Source: an uncultured Candidatus Pelagibacter sp.
GTDB lineage: Bacteria > Pseudomonadota > Alphaproteobacteria > Pelagibacterales > Pelagibacteraceae
NCBI GenBank assembly: GCA_905612335.1
Contig: CAJQRT010000044.1
Coordinates: 1-6,369 of the forward strand
Direction of reading: 5' to 3'
Length of the DNA stretch: 6,369 nt
In this document: piece by piece, positions 1 through 5,144 of the stretch
How the letters are laid out: each line of letters starts with the position of its first letter
How positions within the stretch are numbered: the first letter of the stretch is position 1
Made by a program: the position numbers and the translations under genes
Notes under the pieces: generated by a model
Seen by the model: only the letters and a program-made list of their open reading frames with translations
The model's database searches: none
Told to the model about the DNA's origin: nothing

Positions 1-652
1 CAAATGTTAGATAAACTGTTTTATTCTTTATCATCTTTTTAAATTTTTTTAGGTCCCATTTACTTTTGTCTTTTGCCCAAAAGATATTAATTCTAGATGA
101 GTTTTTTTTTAAGAATGGTATTTCACTTTGAGATATATTTCTGATCCCAAATGAGATTATTGAAACATTTTTATGATCAAGACATCTCCTAATAGCTGAG
201 GCATGAGAAAATTTTTCTCCATTATAACTATCTCTTAAATCTGCATGTGCATCAAAATGTAGTAGGCATATTTCTTTGTGTTTTTTTACAAATGGAGCAA
301 TACATCCGGGTGTTATTGAGTGTTCCCCACCAAAAGTGATTGGAAATAATTTTTTATCCAATATTTCTTGATTTATATCAGACATTTTTTTAAGAGCTTT
401 TTTAATGTCTTTATCAATTTTAAATGGTTTTAAAGTTTTAATTCCAATTTTTTTATAGGGTTCACAATGTAATTCTTCATCATATAACTCAACTTGATGT
501 GATGCTTTGATAATTTCTTTAGGGCCATTACGAGTGCCACCACCATAACTAACAGTTTTTTCTAAACCAAATGGAACAACTACTACTTTTTCTTTAAAAT
601 TAACATCATTGTCAATTCCTAGAAAACCGTTTTTATTAGAAAGATATTTCAA
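1..652 (-). CDS. speB: Agmatinase-family ureohydrolase, C-terminus cut by window edge
   Basis: Manganese-dependent ureohydrolase of the arginase/agmatinase family. Agmatinase cleaves agmatine to putrescine and urea in the cytoplasm. About 217 codons are visible, without a stop. Direct evidence: an N-terminal S-Y-G-G-G-T-R-N-G-P motif (residues ~35-44), metal motif GGEHS with His111, metal motif DAHAD (Asp134, His136, Asp138), and SHASAIRR near residue 150. The window ends at VYLTF, exactly where the next expected residues are the Asp-x-Asp metal ligands, so the last third is outside. The frame has no ATG near its beginning. A stop lies three codons upstream of a TTG, and this TTG sits two bases after the stop of the upstream gene, so I take it as the start, probably translated by coupling. 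It is the third gene of a polyamine-type operon. Substrate is not proven: guanidinobutyrase, or an enzyme acting on a larger guanidino-polyamine, would look similar. Confidence 0.87.
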   Translation of the reverse strand, partial: MKYLSNKNGFLGIDNDVNFKEKVVVVPFGLEKTVSYGGGTRNGPKEIIKASHQVELYDEELHCEPYKKIGIKTLKPFKIDKDIKKALKKMSDINQEILDKKLFPITFGGEHSITPGCIAPFVKKHKEICLLHFDAHADLRDSYNGEKFSHASAIRRCLDHKNVSIISFGIRNISQSEIPFLKKNSSRINIFWAKDKSKWDLKKFKKMIKNKTVYLTF

Positions 653-654
653 TT

Positions 655-1698
655 TTATTTAAATATTTTTGAGAAGTTTTTTCTCGTTCTGTTTTTCCAG
701 TCACCTTTATGATAAGCATCACTTACAATCAAAGGAAGGACACTGGTAGCTTCTGCAAAAACCATTTGTTCTTTTGCAATATCCACCTTGCCCCAAGAGC
801 TTGCTTCTTTTAATGTAGAACTACTACAAGCACCATCCCTAGAATCTGCTACTGTAATTTGCACTGCATATTTATGCATCTCAACTTCTTTTCCTAAAAG
901 CTCAGCACAGATAACAGTATCTTGAACAAAATTTTTTGGAACTCCTCCACCAATCATAAATAAGCCAGATCCTTTTGATTGAATCTTTATTTCAGTTAAT
1001 TCACGAAGTTCTCTAATAGAATCTATCGTAATATGATTTTTAGGATTATTTTCTTGGTGAGTGACCAATCCAAAACCAGCACTTGAGTCTGTAAATGCGG
1101 GACAAAATATAGGAACATTATTGTCATATGCTGTTTCAATTAAAGAATCTTTTTTTTTAGAATTTTTCTTTAAATATTTACCCATTTCATAAATAAATTC
1201 TCTTGATGTATAACTTCTCGGATCAAGTGTATCTGCTATTTCACATATTTTCTGATCACATTCCTGCAATTCTTCTTCATCAATATAAGTATCGTAAATC
1301 CTATCTATATAATTTTTTCTTAATTCAGCATCATCTTGAAACTGTGAACCTTGGTAATGTTTAAAACCTAAAGCTTCAAAAAAATCCATATCAACTATTG
1401 AAGCTCCTGTTGCAATAATTGCATCAACCATATTATATTTAACTAAATCTTTATAAATATTCATACACCCTGCAGCAGATGTTGACCCAGCAAGTGTTAA
1501 AAAAATTGTGCAATCCTTATCTTGAATCATTTCATTAAAGATATTTGCTGCATTTGCTGTTTCTCTTGAGACAAAAGACATTTTTTCCATTGAGGAAATT
1601 ATTTTTCGTGCATCAAAAGAAGTAATATCGATGTGTTCAACTGGGTTTTGTAAGAAGCTTTTTTTGCTATTATGAGTTAAATTTTTGTTATCTGACAT
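655..1698 (-). CDS. Deoxyhypusine synthase-like protein, probable homospermidine (or bis-guanidino analogue) synthase
   Basis: 347-residue NAD-dependent enzyme of the deoxyhypusine synthase (DHS) family. Eukaryotic and archaeal members transfer aminobutyl from spermidine to eIF5A. Bacteria lack eIF5A, and characterised bacterial homologues make homospermidine, so a polyamine product is expected; an agmatine-based product, 1,9-bis(guanidino)-5-azanonane, is the alternative. Direct evidence: NAD-region motifs AGSTSAAG (70-77) and ATGAS (96-100), CPAFTDSSAG (199-208) with Asp204, GGGVPKN (250-256), DSRDGACSSS (285-294), and SWGK (301-304) containing the catalytic lysine (Lys304, equivalent to human Lys329). 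Glu298 also matches a human active-site acid. By eye, human His288 is replaced by Asn256, and about three residues are inserted before SWGK. The ATG overlaps the stop of the upstream decarboxylase by one base (TAATG), and the stop is two bases before the agmatinase start. Family assignment is secure; the exact substrate is not. Confidence 0.9.
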   Translation of the reverse strand: MSDNKNLTHNSKKSFLQNPVEHIDITSFDARKIISSMEKMSFVSRETANAANIFNEMIQDKDCTIFLTLAGSTSAAGCMNIYKDLVKYNMVDAIIATGASIVDMDFFEALGFKHYQGSQFQDDAELRKNYIDRIYDTYIDEEELQECDQKICEIADTLDPRSYTSREFIYEMGKYLKKNSKKKDSLIETAYDNNVPIFCPAFTDSSAGFGLVTHQENNPKNHITIDSIRELRELTEIKIQSKGSGLFMIGGGVPKNFVQDTVICAELLGKEVEMHKYAVQITVADSRDGACSSSTLKEASSWGKVDIAKEQMVFAEATSVLPLIVSDAYHKGDWKNRTRKNFSKIFK

Positions 1699-2876
1699 TA
1701 AGCAACTAATATACCTTTATTGCTCTCTTTACCATATAACGTCATTATAGGCTCATCCTCTACTTCATAGATTTCATTAGAGTAAAAACCATTAAATTGA
1801 GTTCTAAAAGTTAAGCCGTATGCACCAAGCTGACCTAGTTCAATATAATCATTTTCTTTAATATTGTTTGGAAGCAAAAAAGGTCCCTTCATGTAATCCA
1901 TACTATCGCACGTAGGTCCATAAAAATCAAAAGCAGTTAATTTTTTTGAAATTGATTTTCCACTTTTAATTAAACGAGAAGGGTAAACTATGTTTGGTGT
2001 ACCAGCATCAAAAAGAGTTCCATAGGTTCCATCATTAATATAAAGCTTTTGTTTTTTTCTAAGATTTACTCTTACAATTGTTGAACCACTTTCTGCAACT
2101 AGTGCTCTTCCAGGCTCACATAATATTTCAGGTAGTTTTTCTAAGTTTAAATTAGCTAAGCCTTTTTTTATTTCTTCAAAATAATTATCTAAAGATTGAG
2201 GTACAAGATCTGGATATATAGCAGGAAAACCACCACCAATATTAATATAATCAGGAATAATTTTTGTTTTTCTTATTATATTTCCAATATCTGCAATTCC
2301 TTTTGAATAAGAAATGGGGTGCATACATTGAGATCCCACATGGAAACTTAAACCTACCTTTTTTGCATATTGCTTTGTTAATCTCAATAAAGCAGTCGCC
2401 TCAGGTATGGACGCCCCAAATTTTGTTGATAAATCTATTTCAGCATGCTCATTTGAAACGGCTACTCTTACAAATAATTCAAGGTCTTTTGCCTCGTTAG
2501 TTGTTTCAATAATTTTTATTAATTCATCTTTAGTATCAAGGGAAAAACCTTTAACATTATAATTAAAATAAGCTTCTTTAATACTTTCTCTACTTTTGAC
2601 TGAATGCATATATGAACATTTTGCATTAGGATTAATTGCTCTTATGTCTTTAATTTCTTGAATAGAGGCCACGTCAAAGTTCTCAATTCCACTTTCAACT
2701 ATTGTTTTTAGTACTTCAGGATGTGGGTTAGTTTTTACTGCATAAAGCACTTTACCAGGAAATTTATTTCCAAAATATGTAGAAGCTAATTGTATTGATT
2801 TTTTCCTAATACAATAAATAGGTTTTTCTGGCTTTAGTTGATTTATAAGATCATCAACTGTTTTAAATTTTTGCAT
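1698..2876 (-). CDS. Fold-III PLP-dependent basic amino acid decarboxylase (ornithine decarboxylase-like)
   Basis: Cytoplasmic alanine-racemase-fold (group IV) decarboxylase. The usual reaction is L-ornithine to putrescine and CO2, but relatives act on lysine, arginine, diaminopimelate or carboxynorspermidine. Numbered from the upstream TTG at 2891 (397 residues), the motifs are: YAVKTN with PLP lysine 53, FHVGSQ (183-188), NIGGGFP (217-223), CEPGRA (258-263), YINDGTYG (284-291), GPTCDS (325-330) with catalytic Cys328 and Asp329, and LGAYG (355-359) with the PLP-phosphate tyrosine 358. I prefer the ATG at 2876 (392 residues) because GGGGA lies 8 bases upstream of it, whereas the TTG would put that element inside the gene. 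Length fits ODC-type enzymes, not the much longer biosynthetic SpeA arginine decarboxylase. The residues expected to contact the side-chain amine (295-304, D-A-G-T-P-N-I-V-Y-P) lack the ODC acidic pair, so substrate is open. First gene of the polyamine operon, overlapping the DHS-like gene by one base. Confidence 0.88.
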   Translation of the reverse strand: MQKFKTVDDLINQLKPEKPIYCIRKKSIQLASTYFGNKFPGKVLYAVKTNPHPEVLKTIVESGIENFDVASIQEIKDIRAINPNAKCSYMHSVKSRESIKEAYFNYNVKGFSLDTKDELIKIIETTNEAKDLELFVRVAVSNEHAEIDLSTKFGASIPEATALLRLTKQYAKKVGLSFHVGSQCMHPISYSKGIADIGNIIRKTKIIPDYINIGGGFPAIYPDLVPQSLDNYFEEIKKGLANLNLEKLPEILCEPGRALVAESGSTIVRVNLRKKQKLYINDGTYGTLFDAGTPNIVYPSRLIKSGKSISKKLTAFDFYGPTCDSMDYMKGPFLLPNNIKENDYIELGQLGAYGLTFRTQFNGFYSNEIYEVEDEPIMTLYGKESNKGILVA

Positions 2877-2884
2877 TTCATATG

Positions 2885-2889
2885 TCCCC
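2885..2889 (-). promoter_or_regulatory. Ribosome binding site GGGGA for the decarboxylase
   Basis: On the minus strand GGGGA is followed by an 8-base spacer and ATG (2876-2874). It is the only clear Shine-Dalgarno-like element before a gene in this window and decides the start in favour of the ATG over the TTG at 2891. An ATG two bases downstream of the element is out of frame and soon reaches a stop. Confidence 0.5.
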
Positions 2890-2908
2890 AAAAAAAATTT
2901 AATAAAAA

Positions 2909-2934
2909 AAAGTTTTTAAATACTTAAAAACTTT
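2909..2934 (-). promoter_or_regulatory. Terminator-like hairpin in the leader of the polyamine operon
   Basis: Perfect inverted repeat with 11-base arms (AAAGTTTTTAA / TTAAAAACTTT) around a 4-base loop. Read in the decarboxylase direction, the 3' arm runs into further Ts (eight in a row, three of them in the stem), then ATT and another T-run, which is the layout of an intrinsic terminator or attenuator about 20 bases before the ribosome binding site. The stem has a single G-C pair, so it would be weak, and in AT-rich DNA an operator palindrome or chance are alternatives. It has no T-tract in the regA direction. Confidence 0.4.
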
Positions 2935-3024
2935 CATATAAATCATGCAATTAAGGCAATAGTTAATTAATGTAAAGTAAATAATAGGTGTTGAAATTAT
3001 CAGATAAGACACCATATCAATTGC

Positions 3025-3588
3025 ATGGCTGAACTAAATAATTTAAAAAAACTAAGTGATTTTGACAATAAAACCTTATTAATCGTTGATGATGACAATC
3101 CTTTCAGGGATAGACTTGCCAGAGCAATGGAAAAAAAAGGGTTTGAGGTTTTTCAAGCTGAGAGTGTACAAAAAGGAATACTATCTGTTAAAGAAAAAAA
3201 ACCAGGCTTTGCTGTTGTTGACCTTAGACTAGCTGATGGAAACGGGCTTCAAGTAGTAAAACAAATTCAAATTTCTAATCCAAATAGTAGAATTATAATG
3301 TTAACAGGATATGGAAATATTCCAACGGCTGTAGCTGCAATTAAAGAAGGTGCAATCGATTATCTTGCAAAGCCGGCGGACGCAGATGATGTTGAGAAAG
3401 CATTACTAGCCGATCCAGAGAAAAAAGCTGAACCACCAGAAAACCCTATGTCGGCTGATAGAGTTAAGTGGGAACACATTCATAGAGTTTTTGAATTATG
3501 TAATAGGAATGTATCTGAAACTGCTAGAAGACTTAAAATGCACAGAAGAACGTTACAAAGAATTTTATCTAAAAGATCCCCTAGATAA
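3025..3588 (+). CDS. regA: RegA/ActR/PrrA-family response regulator
   Basis: 187-residue DNA-binding response regulator of the alphaproteobacterial RegB/RegA (PrrBA, ActSR, RegSR) redox two-component system, which in studied species controls respiration, carbon and nitrogen metabolism, and photosynthesis where present. Direct evidence: receiver domain (about 16-128) with acidic pocket VDDD (21-24), phospho-acceptor Asp66 in VVDLRL, LTGYG with Thr94, and AKPADADDV with Lys116. A proline-containing linker follows (EPPENPMSADRV, 136-147). The C-terminal Fis-type helix-turn-helix (about 155-183; NVSETARRLKMHRRTLQRIL at 162-181) is the hallmark of this family and nearly unchanged across it. Length matches the family. 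The start is the ATG at 3025, as the receiver begins about 15 residues in. It is transcribed away from the polyamine operon and ends tail-to-tail with bioY. The sensor kinase RegB is not in the window. Confidence 0.95.
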   Translation: MAELNNLKKLSDFDNKTLLIVDDDNPFRDRLARAMEKKGFEVFQAESVQKGILSVKEKKPGFAVVDLRLADGNGLQVVKQIQISNPNSRIIMLTGYGNIPTAVAAIKEGAIDYLAKPADADDVEKALLADPEKKAEPPENPMSADRVKWEHIHRVFELCNRNVSETARRLKMHRRTLQRILSKRSPR

Positions 3589-4132
3589 ACTTTCTAAATT
3601 TAATAATTTTTTTAGCCAATATAGTTAATAAACAAATCTTGAATAATTCAGCTAATAAAAATGGTGTAACCCCTAATTGAAGAATTGGTTTATCCCATCC
3701 AATTAAAATTCCCAACCAAATAGCTCCAAATATATAGATTATTGAAACAGAAAATATTAATTTTCCAAAAATTATAAAAATGTTTTTATTAAAATTTAAA
3801 TAGCCTGCAAAAAAAGAAGCAAGTAGAAATCCAATTAAATATCCCATTGTTGGACCAGTAAAATAAACTATCCCAACACCTTTTTCTGGTGAGTTAGAAA
3901 ATACAGGCATTCCCAGAATACCCTCTAGAAGATAAACAGCTACAGATGCGAGGCCAATTTTATATCCAAAAGCAATTCCCAAAAAAAGAACTACAAAAGT
4001 TTGCATTGTCATAGGTACAGGATAAAATGGTATTTTTAATTTAGCTGAAATAGTTAAAGCCATTGTCCCTATAAAAATTAGAGTAAATGTTTTTAATACT
4101 TTTTGAATTGAATTAGTTTTTAATAGATCCAT
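3581..4132 (-). CDS. bioY: Biotin transporter BioY (ECF S component)
   Basis: 183-residue integral inner-membrane protein, the substrate-binding S component of the energy-coupling-factor biotin transporter. Direct evidence: strongly hydrophobic with about six membrane segments (roughly 13-32, 43-57, 60-75, 92-110, 117-147, 155-173) and the BioY signature, a conserved loop IPFYPVPMTMQTF (34-46), YLLEGILGMPVF (67-78) and a GPTMGYLIGF run (93-102). Length matches the family. The start is the ATG at 4132; no Shine-Dalgarno sequence is visible. Its last 8 bases overlap the end of regA on the opposite strand. It lies 32 bases downstream of an ABC ATPase gene on the same strand and may share its transcript, but that ATPase is of exporter type, not BioM-like, and no BioN is present. 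It is therefore either a solitary BioY or uses energising subunits encoded elsewhere. Confidence 0.93.
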   Translation of the reverse strand: MDLLKTNSIQKVLKTFTLIFIGTMALTISAKLKIPFYPVPMTMQTFVVLFLGIAFGYKIGLASVAVYLLEGILGMPVFSNSPEKGVGIVYFTGPTMGYLIGFLLASFFAGYLNFNKNIFIIFGKLIFSVSIIYIFGAIWLGILIGWDKPILQLGVTPFLLAELFKICLLTILAKKIIKFRKFI

Positions 4133-4164
4133 ATCTATAAATTACTATTTATTAATGTGATAAT

Positions 4165-5094
4165 CTAGTTTTTTATTAGTCTTAAAAAAACATCCTCTAA
4201 ATCACCATCATCAGTTGAAATATCTATAATTCTTACGTTATTTTTCTTAATTAAATTAATTAATTCATCCATATTAATTTTACTTTTTTCGTAAGAAACA
4301 CAAACCTCACTATCTAACTGTGAGACTATTTTTAAAGATTCTAGATCATCATCATTAATATTAATCTTTATGTCAGTTTTAAAAGTTATTTTTTTGGTTT
4401 GAATTCTATCTAATAAATTCTTAGTACTGTCTAGAGCAACAATATTTCCTTTATTTAATATAGCTATTCTTCCGCACATTTCCTCAGCTTCCTCAAGATA
4501 ATGAGTTGTTAGAATGATAGTTACACCAAGTTCATTGAGTAATTTTACATTTTTCCATAAATTTTGTCTTAACTCAACATCAACACCAGCCGTAGGCTCA
4601 TCTAAAATAACTATTGGTGGCTGATGAACTAAAGCTTTAGCCATTAGCAACCTTCTTTTCATTCCACCAGATAAACTTCTAGCATAGCTATTAGCTTGTT
4701 TTTCTAGGGATACTAATTTTAGAATTGTATCTGTAATTCTATCTTTTTCTTTAATTCCATAGAGGCCAGCCTGTAACTCTAATAATTTCCTTGGACTAAA
4801 AAATGGATCAAGATTTACTTCTTGAGGCACTATTCCAACCGAAGCTCTAACCTGTCTAGGGTTCTTATCTAAGTCAAAACCCCAGACATTTACTTGTCCG
4901 GCTGTTTTTACCACTGTTCCTGCTAAAATATTTATAAATGTTGTTTTCCCAGCACCATTAGGACCAAGAAGACCAAAAATTTCTCCTTCTTTCACGTCCA
5001 AGTTTAAATCATTTAATGCGAGGTTATCTCCAGCCTGTTTACTTGAATAAATTTTTTTTAAGTTTTTAACAGAAAGTATATTTTTTTGCTCCAT
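4165..5094 (-). CDS. ABC-2-type transporter ATP-binding protein (YadG/DrrA-like)
   Basis: 309-residue cytoplasmic ATPase subunit of an ABC-2-type exporter; the length matches E. coli YadG, whose substrate is unknown. Direct evidence: Walker A GPNGAGKT (44-51), Q-loop Gln91 in IVPQE, signature LSGGMKR (141-147), Walker B IVILDEP (161-167) with catalytic Glu166, D-loop AGVD (169-172), and switch histidine 198 in TTHYLEEAEEM. These are followed by the roughly 90-residue C-terminal extension (about 220-309) typical of the CcmA/DrrA/NodI/YadG group and ending in a DGDLEDVFLRL motif. All catalytic residues are intact, so it should be active. No membrane permease is adjacent: bioY is downstream and polA diverges upstream, so the partner must be encoded elsewhere. 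The start ATG at 5094 has no Shine-Dalgarno sequence and only 50 bases separate it from polA. Confidence 0.92.
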   Translation of the reverse strand: MEQKNILSVKNLKKIYSSKQAGDNLALNDLNLDVKEGEIFGLLGPNGAGKTTFINILAGTVVKTAGQVNVWGFDLDKNPRQVRASVGIVPQEVNLDPFFSPRKLLELQAGLYGIKEKDRITDTILKLVSLEKQANSYARSLSGGMKRRLLMAKALVHQPPIVILDEPTAGVDVELRQNLWKNVKLLNELGVTIILTTHYLEEAEEMCGRIAILNKGNIVALDSTKNLLDRIQTKKITFKTDIKININDDDLESLKIVSQLDSEVCVSYEKSKINMDELINLIKKNNVRIIDISTDDGDLEDVFLRLIKN

Positions 5095-5107
5095 GCGTGT
5101 TAATACA

Positions 5108-5113
5108 TTTATA
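5108..5113 (-). promoter_or_regulatory. Candidate -10 element for the ABC ATPase gene
   Basis: On the minus strand this hexamer reads TATAAA (5 of 6 matches to TATAAT) and lies 13 bases before the ATG at 5094, giving a predicted leader of about six bases. The same bases are the candidate -35 of the divergent polA promoter. No good -35 is seen for this direction. Confidence 0.3.
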
Positions 5114-5136
5114 GTATTTAAAATTATTAAGATAAT
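5108..5136 (+). promoter_or_regulatory. Candidate sigma70-type promoter for polA
   Basis: TTTATA (5108-5113, 4 of 6 matches to TTGACA), a 17-base spacer, then GATAAT (5131-5136, 5 of 6 matches to TATAAT). A start site 6-8 bases further on would fall at or just before the polA ATG at 5145, implying a leaderless or nearly leaderless mRNA. This fits the absence of any Shine-Dalgarno sequence. AT-rich sequence makes such matches common by chance. Confidence 0.4.
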
Positions 5137-5144
5137 ATTATTTA

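Larger units (their letters stand above)
2877..3024. other. Divergent intergenic region between the polyamine operon and regA
   Basis: This 148-base region must hold the promoters for both divergent units. Besides the 11-bp hairpin and the decarboxylase ribosome binding site, it contains near regA a short dyad TTATC-A-GATAA (2997-3007) nested inside GGTGT (2987-2991) and ACACC (3009-3013). TTGAAA (2991-2996) could be a -35 for regA, with a poor -10 TATCAA (3015-3020) at 18-base spacing. I found no convincing promoter for the decarboxylase and no ORF. No Shine-Dalgarno sequence precedes the regA ATG. Confidence 0.55.

Noticed and set aside
655..1698. Literal deoxyhypusine synthase modifying a translation factor
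   Set aside because: Bacteria lack eIF5A, and the operon partners are polyamine enzymes, so a polyamine product is far more likely.
2264..2500. Plus-strand ORF of 78 codons inside the decarboxylase gene
   Set aside because: Antisense shadow of a well-supported gene, with no recognisable motif, no ribosome binding site and low-complexity hydrophobic composition.
2877..3024. speF-type regulatory RNA upstream of an ornithine decarboxylase gene
   Set aside because: The known alphaproteobacterial speF motif is several hundred bases long; this leader is at most about 148 bases and I see no matching structure beyond one simple hairpin.
3128..3140. A8-G3 run in regA as a programmed frameshift site
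   Set aside because: The zero frame reads GAA-AAA-AAA-GGG, which does not fit the X-XXY-YYZ phase, and the downstream frame encodes a complete RegA.
3581..5094. BioY and the adjacent ATPase as one ECF transporter
   Set aside because: The ATPase has the length and C-terminal extension of YadG/DrrA exporters, and no BioN-like transmembrane gene is present.
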